64,000 bases of DNA from Bradyrhizobium lablabi (GTDB lineage: Bacteria > Pseudomonadota > Alphaproteobacteria > Rhizobiales > Xanthobacteraceae): contig NZ_LT670844.1 of assembly GCF_900141755.1 (NCBI RefSeq), positions 4,154,001 to 4,218,000 of the forward strand, read 5' to 3'. Position 1 is the stretch's first letter, and each line of letters starts with the position of its first letter. Shown one piece after another: positions 45,811 through 55,053 of the stretch. A program made the position numbers and the translations under genes. The notes beneath the pieces are model-generated. The model did not search any database. It was given only the letters and a program-made list of their open reading frames with translations, and was not told the DNA's origin.

Positions 45811-47565
45811 ATGATCTCATTTACGGCCGGAAAACGCAGGATCGTTGCAAGTCTCATCCTCTTTGCCGCGTTTTGGCTACCGGCCGCAGCCCAGGAGCAG
45901 CGCCGCGGTGTCTACACCCCTCCCGCGCTTGAAACCCTTCATGCGGTTGCGGCCGAACATGGCATGGTGGTCGCGCAGGAAAAGATCGCGGCGCGGATCG
46001 GCGCTGAGGTGCTGCGGCGCGGCGGCAACGCCGTCGATGCCGCGGTGGCCACTGGATTCGCGATGGCCGTGACCTATCCGCGGGCGGGCAATCTCGGCGG
46101 CGGCGGTTTTATGATGATCCACTCCGCGGAGCATCACGAAGACGTCGCGATCGACTATCGCGAAACCGCGCCTCAGGCGACCACGCCGCAGATATTTCTG
46201 GGACCCGACGGCAAGCCCGATACCGCGAAGTCGCGCGATTCCGCGCTCGGCATCGGCGTCCCCGGCACGGTCGCGGGGTTAGCGCTGGCATTGGAGAAAT
46301 ATGGCTCGGGGAAATTTACCCTTGCCGAATTGCTGCAGCCGGCGATCGATATCGCGCGCGGCGGCCTCGTCGTCACCGACGACAGCGCCGACACGCTGCC
46401 GGATTGGTTTCAGCGGCGGATGGCGCGCTTTCCAGCATCGGCAAAAATCTTTTCCCGCCTCGATGGTACTTCGCTGCGCGAAGGCGACAAATTGGTCCAG
46501 ACCGATCTGGCGGCGACCCTCTCGGCGATCGCGACGCAGGGGCCGCGCGGGTTTTACGAGGGGCCGGTCGCGGAAAAACTCGTGAAAGCGGTCAACGATG
46601 CCGGCGGCATTTTCTCCCTCGACGACCTCAAATCATATCAGGCCGTGATCCGCCCCCCGATCCGCGGCAATTATCGCGGCTATGACATCATCTCGATGCC
46701 GCAGCCGTCTTCCGGCGGCGTCGGGCTCGTCGAGACGCTAAATATCCTCGAAGGCTTTCCGATGCGCGAGATGAAGCAGGGCACCCCGGCGTCCCTGCAC
46801 GTCATGATCGAAGCGCTGAAGCGCGCCTATGCCGACCGTGCGCGCTATCTCGGCGATCCCGCCTTTGTCAGCGCCCCGATCGCGACCCTGATCTCGAAGG
46901 ACTATGCCGCAAAACAGCGCGCCAGCATCGACCTCGACCACGCGACGCCGTGGACCGATGCGCTGTCGGCGATGCCTCCGCGCGAGGGCTCGAACACCAC
47001 GCATTTCTCGGTGGTCGATGGGTTAGGCAATGCGGTCAGCAACACCTATACGCTGAATTTCAGCTACGGCCTCGGCCTTGTCGCCGAAGGCACCGGCGTG
47101 CTGCTCAACAACGAACTCGACGATTTCACTGCGGCCCCCGGCGCATCTAACGCCTTTGGCCTGGTCGGTTTCGAGGCCAATCTGCCCGGCCCGGGAAAAC
47201 GGCCATTGTCCTCGATGGCGCCGACCATCGTGCTGAAGGACGGCAAGCCGGTGCTGGTGACGGGTACGCCGGGTGGCAGCCGGATCATATCGATCGTGAT
47301 GCAGGTCATCGTCAACATGCTCGATTACGACATGGATGTCGCCGCCGCGGTGGCGGCGCCCCGCCTGCACCATCAATGGCTGCCGGACGAAGTGCGGATC
47401 GAGCACGGTTTTAGCGATGACACGCTGGCCGCGCTGCGAGCAAAAGGTCATCGCCTGATCGAGCCGCTCGGCTATTCCTCGGCCAATTCGATCGCCGTGA
47501 CCGCGAATGGATTGCTCGGCGCCCCCGATCCGCGGACCCGGGGTGCGGAAGCGGCGGGCCAATAG
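45811..47565 (+). CDS. ggt: Gamma-glutamyltransferase, periplasmic
   Basis: 584 residues. A signal peptide (RRIVASLILFAAFWLPAAAQ) is followed by an Ntn-hydrolase precursor that cuts itself before the nucleophilic threonine in EGSNTTHFSVVD (about residue 395). GGNAVDAAVATGFAMAVTYPRAGNLGGGGFM and RETAPQ bind substrate in the large subunit; PLSSMAPTIV and GTPGGSRI belong to the small subunit. It cleaves the gamma-glutamyl bond of glutathione and related peptides. ATG chosen over an adjacent in-frame TTG. Confidence 0.94.
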   Translation: MISFTAGKRRIVASLILFAAFWLPAAAQEQRRGVYTPPALETLHAVAAEHGMVVAQEKIAARIGAEVLRRGGNAVDAAVATGFAMAVTYPRAGNLGGGGFMMIHSAEHHEDVAIDYRETAPQATTPQIFLGPDGKPDTAKSRDSALGIGVPGTVAGLALALEKYGSGKFTLAELLQPAIDIARGGLVVTDDSADTLPDWFQRRMARFPASAKIFSRLDGTSLREGDKLVQTDLAATLSAIATQGPRGFYEGPVAEKLVKAVNDAGGIFSLDDLKSYQAVIRPPIRGNYRGYDIISMPQPSSGGVGLVETLNILEGFPMREMKQGTPASLHVMIEALKRAYADRARYLGDPAFVSAPIATLISKDYAAKQRASIDLDHATPWTDALSAMPPREGSNTTHFSVVDGLGNAVSNTYTLNFSYGLGLVAEGTGVLLNNELDDFTAAPGASNAFGLVGFEANLPGPGKRPLSSMAPTIVLKDGKPVLVTGTPGGSRIISIVMQVIVNMLDYDMDVAAAVAAPRLHHQWLPDEVRIEHGFSDDTLAALRAKGHRLIEPLGYSSANSIAVTANGLLGAPDPRTRGAEAAGQ

Positions 47566-47718
47566 GCGGCCGCGGACCTCAGGGCAACGGATTTGCCTGA
47601 TGATGCGCATCTGTTATCAGCGTAGATTCAATCAACCCCGCGCCAACCGGCCGCCGTGGGGTGGGGAACAGGCCGGTCAGAAAATCTCCGGGGAAACATC
47701 CATGCGGAAACATCCATC

Positions 47719-49020
47719 ATGAGCAGCACCGTCGAACCTTCGGGCGCGATCGAAACAGCGCCGATCGAGGATACCAGCCTTCTCGCCTTCTATCGCGACA
47801 TGAACCTGCCGGAGCGGCGGACGTTCTGGGCCTGCGCGGCGGGATGGGCGCTCGACGGCATGGATTTCATGATCTATCCGCTGGTCATCGGCACCATCAT
47901 CGCAATGTGGAAGGTCGATCCCGGCACTGCCGGCCTCGCCGGCACCGTGACGCTGCTCGCTTCCGCCGTCGGCGGCTGGCTCGGCGGCTATCTCGCCGAC
48001 CGCATCGGCCGGGTCAAAACACTGCAGTTCACGATCCTGTGGTTTTCATTCTTCTCGCTGGTCTGCGCGGTCGTGCAGAATTTCGATCAGCTCCTGATCG
48101 CCCGCGCGCTGCTGGGCTTAGGTTTTGGCGGCGAATGGGCGGCCGGCGCCGTGTTGATGGGCGAAGCGATCCGTCCGGAATTCCGCGGCCGCGCGGTCGG
48201 TTCGGTGCAATCGGGCTGGGCGGTCGGCTGGGGCCTTGCGGTATTGTCGCAAGCGATTTTGTTCTCCTATCTGCCGGCCGAGATCGCCTGGCGCTGGATG
48301 TTCGCGGTCGGCGCGCTGCCGGCGCTCCTGGTGTTCTTCCTGCGCCGCTATGTCGAAGAGCCTGCGATCGCCGCGGCGACGCGCGAAAAGCAGGCCGCAT
48401 CGGGCGACCAGCCGGCGCTGTGGGAAATCTTCCATGGCCCCATCCTGAAAACCACGATCCTCGCCTCGCTGATGGCGACGGGATGCCAGGGCGGCTATTA
48501 CGCCATTACGTTTTGGGTGCCGCGCTTTCTCACCACCGAACGCAAGCTCTCGGTGGTGTCTTCCACCGGCTACCTCGCGGCGCTGATTCTCGGATCGTTC
48601 ATCGGCTACCTCGTCGGCGCCTGGCTCGCCGACCGTATCGGGCGGCGCAATTTGTTCCTGACCTTTTCGATCGGCGCCATCGCCGTGGTGCTGCTCTATA
48701 CCCAATTGCCGCTGACCAACGAGGTGCTGTGGCTGCTTGGTTTCCCGCTCGGCTTCTTTGCGTCGGGCTATTTCTCCGGCGTCGGCGCGTTCCTCACCGA
48801 GCTTTATCCGACCAGACTGCGCGGCTCCGGGCAGGGCTTTTGCTACAATTTTGGCCGCGGCATCGGTGCGCTGTTCCCGTTCCTGGTCGGCGCGCTCTCG
48901 AATTCAACCTCGCTCGCCAACGCGATTGCGATTTTTGCCGTTGCCGCATACGGCGTGTTTTTCCTCGCCGCCTTTGCCTTGCCGGAAACGCGCGGACGGG
49001 TTCTGCATGCGGATACGTGA
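47719..49020 (+). CDS. MFS transporter, metabolite:H+ symporter type
   Basis: 433 residues with 12 predicted helices. WALDGMDFMIYPLVIGTI in helix 1 and GGYLADRIGRVKTL in loop 2-3 match the aromatic-acid/sialate symporter groups (AAHS/SHS). GEWAAGAVLMGEAIRPEFRGRAVG and LPETRG are further MFS motifs. Uptake of an organic or aromatic acid is plausible, and the van operon is 3.5 kb away, but the link is circumstantial. Its start lies in a near-duplicate GGAAACATCCAT leader sequence. Confidence 0.85.
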   Translation: MSSTVEPSGAIETAPIEDTSLLAFYRDMNLPERRTFWACAAGWALDGMDFMIYPLVIGTIIAMWKVDPGTAGLAGTVTLLASAVGGWLGGYLADRIGRVKTLQFTILWFSFFSLVCAVVQNFDQLLIARALLGLGFGGEWAAGAVLMGEAIRPEFRGRAVGSVQSGWAVGWGLAVLSQAILFSYLPAEIAWRWMFAVGALPALLVFFLRRYVEEPAIAAATREKQAASGDQPALWEIFHGPILKTTILASLMATGCQGGYYAITFWVPRFLTTERKLSVVSSTGYLAALILGSFIGYLVGAWLADRIGRRNLFLTFSIGAIAVVLLYTQLPLTNEVLWLLGFPLGFFASGYFSGVGAFLTELYPTRLRGSGQGFCYNFGRGIGALFPFLVGALSNSTSLANAIAIFAVAAYGVFFLAAFALPETRGRVLHADT

Positions 49021-49037
49021 CGTATCGCGCCGTCATT

Positions 49038-49138
49038 CCCTCCCCCCTTGTGGGGGAGGGCTAGGGAGAGGGGTAAGCCACAAACACCGGACTCGCGGCT
49101 ACCCCCCACCCCACCCTCCCCCGCAAGGGGGGAGGGAG
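49038..49138. repeat. Palindromic repeat, CCCTCCCCCCTTGTGGGGGAGGG variant
   Basis: The left arm CCCTCCCCCCTTGTGGGGGAGGG and right arm CCCTCCCCCGCAAGGGGGGAGGG are each hairpins and also pair with each other. The layout parallels the CCTCTCCCCGC family with a different centre (GGGAGAGGGGTAAGCC). Confidence 0.75.
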
Positions 49139-49174
49139 CCAGTCATTCCGTGCGTCCATAACAGGAGGCTTCAG

Positions 49175-50071
49175 ATGACCACCCTCAAAGGCAAGACGCT
49201 GTTCGTCTCCGGCGGCAGCCGCGGCATCGGGCTTGCGATCGCGTTGCGCGCGGCGCGCGACGGCGCCAATGTCGCGATCGCGGCAAAGACCGCCGAGCCG
49301 CATCCGAAACTCAAGGGCACCATCTTTACCGCCGCCGATGACATCCGCGCCGCCGGCGGCAAGGCGCTGCCGATCCTCTGCGACATCCGCGATGAAGCCC
49401 AGGTGATCGCGGCAATCGACAAGACCGTCGCCGAATTCGGCGGCATCGACATCTGCGTCAACAATGCCAGCGCCATCAGCCTGACCAACTCGCAAGCGAC
49501 GGACATGAAGCGCTTCGACCTGATGATGGGCATCAACACCCGCGGCACCTTCATGGTGTCGAAATATTGTATCCCGCATCTGAAGAAATCGCAGAATCCG
49601 CACATCCTGACGCTGTCGCCGCCGCTCGACATCAAGGCAAAATGGTTCGAGCATTCCACCGCCTATACGCTGGCGAAATTCGGCATGAGCCTGTGCGTGC
49701 TGGGTCTTGCCGCCGAGCAGAAGTCTGCGGGCATTGCGGTCAACGCACTGTGGCCGCGCACCACCATTGCCACCGCCGCGGTCGGCAATCTCCTGGGCGG
49801 CGAGGCCATGATGCGCGCCAGCCGCACGCCCGAAATCATGGGCGATGCGGCCCATGTCATCTTCACCAAGCCGTCCCGCGAATTCACCGGCCAGTTCTGC
49901 ATCGACGACAAGGTGCTCTACGACAGCGGCGTGCGCGATTTTGAACATTATCGCGTCGATGCCTCTGTACCCCTAATGTCGGATTTCTTCGTGCCCGACG
50001 ACGATGTGCCGCCGCCCGGCGTCGCCGTGATGGCACTGCCTTCCGTCGGCGAGGCTCAGAAGTCGCGGTAG
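49175..50071 (+). CDS. SDR family oxidoreductase, HSDL2-like
   Basis: 298 residues. FVSGGSRGIGLAIALRAARDGANVAIAAKTAEPHPKLKGT is the N-terminal motif of the hydroxysteroid-dehydrogenase-like-2 group, in which the first glycine-rich motif begins SGGSRGIG. NNASAISLT, LTLSPP and YTLAKFGM (catalytic Tyr and Lys) follow, and ALWPRTTIATAA is another group marker. Probable NAD(P)-dependent acyl or steroid-like oxidoreductase; substrate unknown. AGGAGG lies 7 nt before the ATG, fixing the start. Confidence 0.86.
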   Translation: MTTLKGKTLFVSGGSRGIGLAIALRAARDGANVAIAAKTAEPHPKLKGTIFTAADDIRAAGGKALPILCDIRDEAQVIAAIDKTVAEFGGIDICVNNASAISLTNSQATDMKRFDLMMGINTRGTFMVSKYCIPHLKKSQNPHILTLSPPLDIKAKWFEHSTAYTLAKFGMSLCVLGLAAEQKSAGIAVNALWPRTTIATAAVGNLLGGEAMMRASRTPEIMGDAAHVIFTKPSREFTGQFCIDDKVLYDSGVRDFEHYRVDASVPLMSDFFVPDDDVPPPGVAVMALPSVGEAQKSR

Positions 50072-50098
50072 GGACGCGCCGATCGGCGGCGAGCCAGC

Positions 50099-50130
50099 AA
50101 AAAAAATGGCCGGGATTGCCCCTGGCCATT
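50099..50130 (-). terminator. Intrinsic terminator of the OmpA-family gene
   Basis: On the minus strand AATGGCC...GGCCATT with inner GGG/CCC pairs is followed by a run of eight T, 22 bp beyond the OmpA stop. On the plus strand it may also end the convergent SDR transcript. Confidence 0.8.
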
Positions 50131-50151
50131 TCAAATCGCGAATGTTTTGCC

Positions 50152-52038
50152 TCAGCGCGGCGGCGCGATGCCCGGGGGCGGCGGCGGCAGCGATGCCACC
50201 CCGCCGTTGAGCAAGGGCGTGATGCGGCGGACGGTGACGCGCCGGTTGATACGGCTCGGTCCGCTCGTCTGTTCCTTCAGATATTGCGCACCATAGCCCT
50301 GCGAAGTCAGGTTTTCCGCCGGCACGCCAAACTGCTGCGTCAGCAACTCGGCCGCGGATTGGGCGCGACGATCCGACAGCGACAGATTGTCGACATCGTT
50401 GCCGACCGCATCGGTGTGGCCCTCGATCAAAAACACCTCGCGCGGGTTGCGCTGGATCGCCCGATTGAGGCCGTCCGCGATCACCTGCAGCTTCGCCGCC
50501 TGATCGGGTGGAACGTCCCACGATCCGGTCTCGAAGTTGATGGAGTTGAGATCGATGCTCGGCATCAACTGCCGCACCGACGGGCTGTAGCGGATCTCGT
50601 CGAGCGAATAACGCCGTTGGATTCGTTCCACCGGCGGCGCCTCCATGGTCTCGTAGATCAGGTCCGGCGGCGCGTCGTCGGCTTCAACGATATAGCGGTC
50701 GTAGGGAATGCGGATCACCGGCGGCGGCAGGTCGACATAGAAGCCGCCGACCGCGGCCGGATCGCGATAGCTGTTGTCGATGATAATGATCTCGCGGCCT
50801 TCGCGATCGCGCCTGATCCGGCGCAGCAACTGGCCGTCGCGGCCGACCACGGTGATGATCTCCGAGCCGTCGGGACGAATCACGACGGTGCGGGTGTCGC
50901 CGCCGACCTGCTCGGTCCGGATGTCGCGCGCGCCGTAACGGAATCGCTCATCTTCGTCGTGGCGAATGAACGACTGCCCGGAGGGATCGACAATGATGAC
51001 GCGGCCGGGTTCGGTGAAGACCCTGCGGCCCCCCTGGTCGCTTTCCTGCCGCGCGGCGCGGAAATCTTCCATGCGGCGCGGCCCCTGCGGCGGCGCACCC
51101 TGAGGAATGGGTGCGAGCGCTGCGGCGGGCGGCGGCGGGGGCGGCAGCGGCGCGGTCACCGTCGGCGGGGCATGCCGCACCAGCGGCGCGGCGCCAGCCG
51201 GCAGCGCGGTCTGCGCGCCACCCGGTGCCGGCGTAGCGCTCGGCGCGACCGGTGCCTGGCCGGCGCGACCTGGCGGCGGCGTGCCCGCGCCACCGCCAGT
51301 GGGAGGCGCAGTAGGTGTAGGAGTGGGCGTCGACGTTGGTGACGGGGTCGCGGCGGGCGTTTGGCCGGCGCGCCCTGGGGGTGGCGTACCCGCGCCACCG
51401 CCTGCGGGAGGCGCCGTGGGCGTCGGCGTCGGCGTCGGGGCCGCGGTGGGCGCAGGTGACTGCGGCAGTTGTTTCGCCCCTGTTGGCGGTACCAAGGTCG
51501 GCGCGTTCTTCTGCGGCAGCTTCTGCTCGAGCCTTTGCTGAATCTGCGGCGTAGCCGTTGGGCTCGGCGTCGGTGTCGGCGTCGGGCTTGGCGTCGGGGT
51601 GGGCTTCGGCGCTGCAGGCGGTGGCGCTGCCGCAGGCGGCGGAATGTGCGGAGGCGGCGGCGCGGGCGGGGCTGCCGCGGGTGGCGGAACGTGCGGGGGC
51701 GGCGGCGGCGGCGGTGGTGGTGCCGCGGGCGGCGGGACATGCGGGGGTGGTGCCGCAGGCGGTGCGGGCTTCGGCGCGGGTGGTGGCGGAGGCGGCGGTG
51801 GTGGCGGAGGAGCTGCGGGCTTCGCCGGCGGGGCTGCGGGGGGCGCGGGGGGTGCTGCCTTCGGTGGGGCGCCCTTCGGCGCTTCCTTCGGCTTGGGCTT
51901 TCCGTCCGGACCCAGTTCTTCCTTCGGCGCGGCCTGCGCCACGACCAGCGGCGCGGTTTGCGCATGCGATGGAGCGGCTGCGAGTTGCGTCACGGTAAGC
52001 GCGGTCGTGGCAAGCAGCACGAGACGAAGGTTTGTCAT
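50152..52038 (-). CDS. Proline-rich OmpA-family outer-envelope protein
   Basis: 628 residues. A signal peptide (LRLVLLATTALTVTQLAAAPSHAQ) precedes a ~250-residue Pro/Ala/Thr/Gly region with runs of 8-11 prolines and a 24-residue near-duplicate containing AGTPPPGRAGQ twice. The middle (about 330-430) is a charged strand-rich domain (RVIIVDPSGQSFIRHDEDERFRY). The C-terminal OmpA-like peptidoglycan-binding domain (about 500-610) has EGHTDAVGNDVDNLSLSDRRAQSAAELL. It probably anchors or spans the periplasm, the Pro-rich arm acting as a stiff spacer. The start 16 codons upstream was rejected. Confidence 0.87.
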   Translation of the reverse strand: MTNLRLVLLATTALTVTQLAAAPSHAQTAPLVVAQAAPKEELGPDGKPKPKEAPKGAPPKAAPPAPPAAPPAKPAAPPPPPPPPPPPAPKPAPPAAPPPHVPPPAAPPPPPPPPPHVPPPAAAPPAPPPPHIPPPAAAPPPAAPKPTPTPSPTPTPTPSPTATPQIQQRLEQKLPQKNAPTLVPPTGAKQLPQSPAPTAAPTPTPTPTAPPAGGGAGTPPPGRAGQTPAATPSPTSTPTPTPTAPPTGGGAGTPPPGRAGQAPVAPSATPAPGGAQTALPAGAAPLVRHAPPTVTAPLPPPPPPAAALAPIPQGAPPQGPRRMEDFRAARQESDQGGRRVFTEPGRVIIVDPSGQSFIRHDEDERFRYGARDIRTEQVGGDTRTVVIRPDGSEIITVVGRDGQLLRRIRRDREGREIIIIDNSYRDPAAVGGFYVDLPPPVIRIPYDRYIVEADDAPPDLIYETMEAPPVERIQRRYSLDEIRYSPSVRQLMPSIDLNSINFETGSWDVPPDQAAKLQVIADGLNRAIQRNPREVFLIEGHTDAVGNDVDNLSLSDRRAQSAAELLTQQFGVPAENLTSQGYGAQYLKEQTSGPSRINRRVTVRRITPLLNGGVASLPPPPPGIAPPR

Positions 52039-52300
52039 GATGGTCTGGATCCCTAGGGAAGGTTTTCGACAATACGGTGTTGGCAATAAGCATTAGGCCG
52101 GATTGTGGCGGCCTCTAAAGGCGGACTTGTTTTTATTTCATGACAAGGAAAGTCCGGAAGCGCGTTTGTTCATTGCGCATTCAGGCCATCGTTTCAAAAC
52201 ATAGTTTCATGTCGTCCCCATATCTGGTGCGCGTCAACGGCCTTGGCGCGGCAATGTTCCGCCTCTGACAGCATCGCGCTGCAGCGAGAGTGAGGTGGCC

Positions 52301-52687
52301 TTACGCCGGCGCGTGACAGACCGCCTCGATATTGTGGCCGTCGGGATCGCGCACGAACGCGCCGTAATAATTGGCATGATAATGCGCGCGGATGCCGGGC
52401 GCGCCATTGTCGCGTCCGCCCGCCGCGATCGCCGCGTTGTAGAACGCATCGACGGTCAAGCGGTCCTTCGCCAGGATCGCGACATGCAGCGGCTTGTCCA
52501 ACCCGCCTTCGCCGCCGATCCAGAAATCCGGCTTACCATTGGCGCCGAAACCGGCCGCGGGATCGTGACCGCTCTCCTCTTGCGTCACTTCCATGATCAG
52601 GCTGTAGCCAAGCGGCGCCAGCGCCTTCGCGTAGAAGGTTTTCGCGCGCGCATAATCGGAAACTGGAAAACCGATGTGGTCGATCAT
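52301..52687 (-). CDS. VOC family protein (glyoxalase/dioxygenase fold)
   Basis: 128 residues with two beta-alpha-beta-beta-beta modules: MIDHIGFPVSDYARAKTFYAKALAPLGY and the second ending YGAFVRDPDGHNIEAVCH. His4 and the late Glu are usual metal ligands in this fold. Substrate unknown; close relatives are annotated as glyoxalase/bleomycin-resistance-like. It lies 27 bp downstream of the FkbM methyltransferase and may be cotranscribed. Confidence 0.88.
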   Translation of the reverse strand: MIDHIGFPVSDYARAKTFYAKALAPLGYSLIMEVTQEESGHDPAAGFGANGKPDFWIGGEGGLDKPLHVAILAKDRLTVDAFYNAAIAAGGRDNGAPGIRAHYHANYYGAFVRDPDGHNIEAVCHAPA

Positions 52688-52714
52688 CGAAATCTCCTGC
52701 GGTTTGGGCTCGAG

Positions 52715-53569
52715 TTATAATTTGACGAGAAACGTGTTGCTGCGGGTCTTGCCGATCTCCGCGTAACCGCGCGCGCGCATGTCGGCAATGCAGTCGTCCT
52801 GCCATTCGTTCCGCGACAGATGCTCGATCACCACCGCGCGCGGCCACAGCGATGGCGGCGCCTGCCTGAAGAAGGTGGTCAGCACGCGGTCCTCAAAACC
52901 CTCGACATCGATCTTCAGCGCATCGACATGGCTGACGCCGGCATCGCCGAGAATGCGTTGCAACCGCAACGACGGCACCTTGATGGCGCTGCCCGAGCTT
53001 GTTCCTGACACGATGTGGCTGGCGCCGAGATTGTCGCCGTCGGTCTCGATCATCAGCTCGCCGTCCGAAGGGCCGGCGGCCGCGGCGACCAGGGCGACTT
53101 GCGTGGCGCCGGACGCGGCAAGGTTGAACGCAAGCCGCGCCTGCGTGACCGGATGCGGCTCGACCGCGATCACCTTGCCTTGCGCGCCGACGTGACGCGC
53201 CAGCACCATGGCGTAGGTCCCGACATTGGCGCCGATATCGACGAAGACGCCGCCTGTGGGTGTTTGCTCGCGCAAAAATGCGAGCTCCTCGAGATTGTAA
53301 TCCGGATTGAACAACGCGCCGCGCTCGGTCGCAGAGGCCTGATGATAGAAGCGGAACGAGGCGCCCTGATAGGCGACATCGACCGGACCCGCGCGCAGCA
53401 AATTGACCAGCCGCGACAGCATCGGCCGGAATGCGCCGCGTTTCAGCCGCGTGCGCTGCGCAAGCCGGATGATCGCAGACTGCGCGCTAGTTGGCGCGAA
53501 TGCGCCAAATGGCGGCGACGCCGGATCGTTGGCCGCGGCAATGCCGGGAGGAGGGATGGGTATGGTCAA
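52715..53569 (-). CDS. FkbM family methyltransferase
   Basis: 284 residues. The SAM-binding motif FVDIGANVGTYAMVLARHVG lies at about residues 98-117; IAVEPHPVTQARLAFNLAASG is motif post-I and DALKIDVEGFEDRVL motif IV, all diagnostic of FkbM methyltransferases. They methylate hydroxyls of sugars or polyketides, often of surface glycans; nothing nearby identifies the substrate. The first ~50 residues are poorly conserved, so the start could lie downstream. Confidence 0.88.
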   Translation of the reverse strand: MTIPIPPPGIAAANDPASPPFGAFAPTSAQSAIIRLAQRTRLKRGAFRPMLSRLVNLLRAGPVDVAYQGASFRFYHQASATERGALFNPDYNLEELAFLREQTPTGGVFVDIGANVGTYAMVLARHVGAQGKVIAVEPHPVTQARLAFNLAASGATQVALVAAAAGPSDGELMIETDGDNLGASHIVSGTSSGSAIKVPSLRLQRILGDAGVSHVDALKIDVEGFEDRVLTTFFRQAPPSLWPRAVVIEHLSRNEWQDDCIADMRARGYAEIGKTRSNTFLVKL

Positions 53570-53647
53570 ACGTGTCTCGCTGGCGCTTCGCGAATGCCGC
53601 GCTTACATAGCTGACTTTGCCATCCGTTCCAACGTCACACTCCATCT

Positions 53648-53761
53648 GGTCCCGGCGAACGCCAGGACCCATACGCCGCGGCCTTGCTATTTAGCGCTGG
53701 GACTAAACGGCTCTCTACAACTAATTTCGGTGGCTGTGGATCCGGTGTTCGCCGGGACGAC
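53648..53761. repeat. Palindromic repeat, GGTCCCGGCGAAC family
   Basis: GGTCCCGGCGAACGCCAGGACCCATA on the left is answered by GGATCCGGTGTTCGCCGGGACGA on the right, with GCGGCCTTGC and a TTAGCGCTGGGACTAA hairpin between. It abuts the sdhB stop and probably shapes the 3' end of the sdh transcript. Confidence 0.7.
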
Positions 53762-53766
53762 AAGTA

Positions 53767-54549
53767 TCAAATCTGCCGCTCGACCAGCTTCAGCTTGAGT
53801 TCGGCAATCGCCTCGGAGGGATTGAGGCTCTTCGGGCAAGCCTTGGCGCAGTTCATGATGGTGTGGCAGCGGTAGAGCCGGAACGGGTCTTCGAGATTGT
53901 CGAGCCGCTCGCCGGTCGCTTCATCGCGCGAATCCTTGACCCAGCGCGTCGCCTGCAGCAGGGCGGCCGGGCCCAAAAAGCGTTCGCTGTTCCACCAATA
54001 GCTCGGGCATGAGGTCGAGCAGCAGGCGCAGAGAATACACTCGTAAAGCCCGTCGAGCTTTTCGCGGTCCTCATGGCTCTGCCGCCATTCCTTCTGCGGC
54101 GTCGGGGAAGTGGTCTTCAGCCACGGCTCGATCGAGGCATATTGCGCGTAGAAATTGGTGAGGTCCGGCACCAAATCCTTGATCACCGGCTGATGCGGCA
54201 GCGGATTGATCTTGACCGCGCCGTCCTTCACGTCGTGCATCGATTTGGTGCAGGCGAGCGTGTTCTGGCCGTCGATATTCATGGCGCAGGAGCCGCACAC
54301 GCCCTCGCGACAGGAGCGGCGGAAAGTCAGCGTCGGATCGATGTGGTTCTTGATCCAGATCAGGCCATCGAGCACCATCGGGCCGCAATCATGGATATCG
54401 ACGTAATAGGTATCAACACTCGGATTCTTGCCGTCGTCCGGGTTCCAGCGATAGATTTTGAACTCGCGCGTCTCGGTCGCGCCGGCCGGCTTCGGCCAGC
54501 TCTTGCCGCCGCTGATCCTTGAGTTTTTCGGGAGTGCGAATTCAACCAT
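53767..54549 (-). CDS. sdhB: Succinate dehydrogenase iron-sulfur subunit
   Basis: 260 residues. It relays electrons from the flavin of SdhA to ubiquinone. The N-terminal [2Fe-2S] site is [15 protein letters not shown]...LAC, and the C-terminal cluster ligands are [16 protein letters not shown] and [17 protein letters not shown] for [4Fe-4S] and [3Fe-4S]. It lies 12 nt after the stop of an unrecognised small gene instead of directly after sdhA, and no strong ribosome site precedes its ATG, so its translation may depend on that gene. Confidence 0.97.
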   Translation of the reverse strand: MVEFALPKNSRISGGKSWPKPAGATETREFKIYRWNPDDGKNPSVDTYYVDIHDCGPMVLDGLIWIKNHIDPTLTFRRSCREGVCGSCAMNIDGQNTLACTKSMHDVKDGAVKINPLPHQPVIKDLVPDLTNFYAQYASIEPWLKTTSPTPQKEWRQSHEDREKLDGLYECILCACCSTSCPSYWWNSERFLGPAALLQATRWVKDSRDEATGERLDNLEDPFRLYRCHTIMNCAKACPKSLNPSEAIAELKLKLVERQI

Positions 54550-54561
54550 GGGAAGCTGTGC

Positions 54562-55053
54562 CTATCGAGTGCTATTGGGGTCCGTGTCTCTGACGAACTC
54601 GTCCTGAGACATTCCACAGTTTGCTAGAACGAAGCGGTCGTCTTTTGTGAACACAGGCAGACATTTGCGCCAGAACCGGGTGCCTCTGCCCTTGTCGTCA
54701 TAGGCATAGTCTTCCATTTCCATCGTCGCTCCGCGCAAGCGATACTGCCATTGTCCATCCCATCCGTCGCAACCGCTACTTTTCCCGCACGCCACATTCC
54801 AGGTCTCAAGTAGGCCACGCGGCCGAAAGCACCATGTCCGCGAGCCCCACTCGTTCCTGTCGACGGGGATCTGATCCCTGGGAAAGGGAGTCGTTTGGGT
54901 CCAGCAGCCAGCGAGCCGCCCCGGCGGAGAGACCCTTCCGGCTGCTGCGGATTCGGACGCCACGACGGAGGCGATAGCTGCAAGCGTCACTCCCAAAGAA
55001 ACCGGTCGCGACGAGCGCTGCGGCGTACCTCTTCCGCCACGCTCGAGTATCAT
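54562..55053 (-). CDS. Unrecognised six-cysteine exported protein between sdhA and sdhB
   Basis: 163 residues. The ATG overlaps the sdhA stop as TGATG, so it is coupled to sdhA. A basic N-terminus and a hydrophobic stretch (VSLGVTLAAIASVVASESAAA) suggest a signal peptide. The mature part has Cys50, 75, 89, 95, 131 and 146, enough for three disulfides, and many Trp (GCWTQTTPF, WGSRTWCFRP, CDGWDGQWQY). I recognise no family. My count of 54601-54840 gives about 56% GC against about 70% in the nearby part of sdhA (55561-55680), suggesting later acquisition. A link to SDH is unproven. Confidence 0.7.
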   Translation of the reverse strand: MILERGGRGTPQRSSRPVSLGVTLAAIASVVASESAAAGRVSPPGRLAGCWTQTTPFPRDQIPVDRNEWGSRTWCFRPRGLLETWNVACGKSSGCDGWDGQWQYRLRGATMEMEDYAYDDKGRGTRFWRKCLPVFTKDDRFVLANCGMSQDEFVRDTDPNSTR

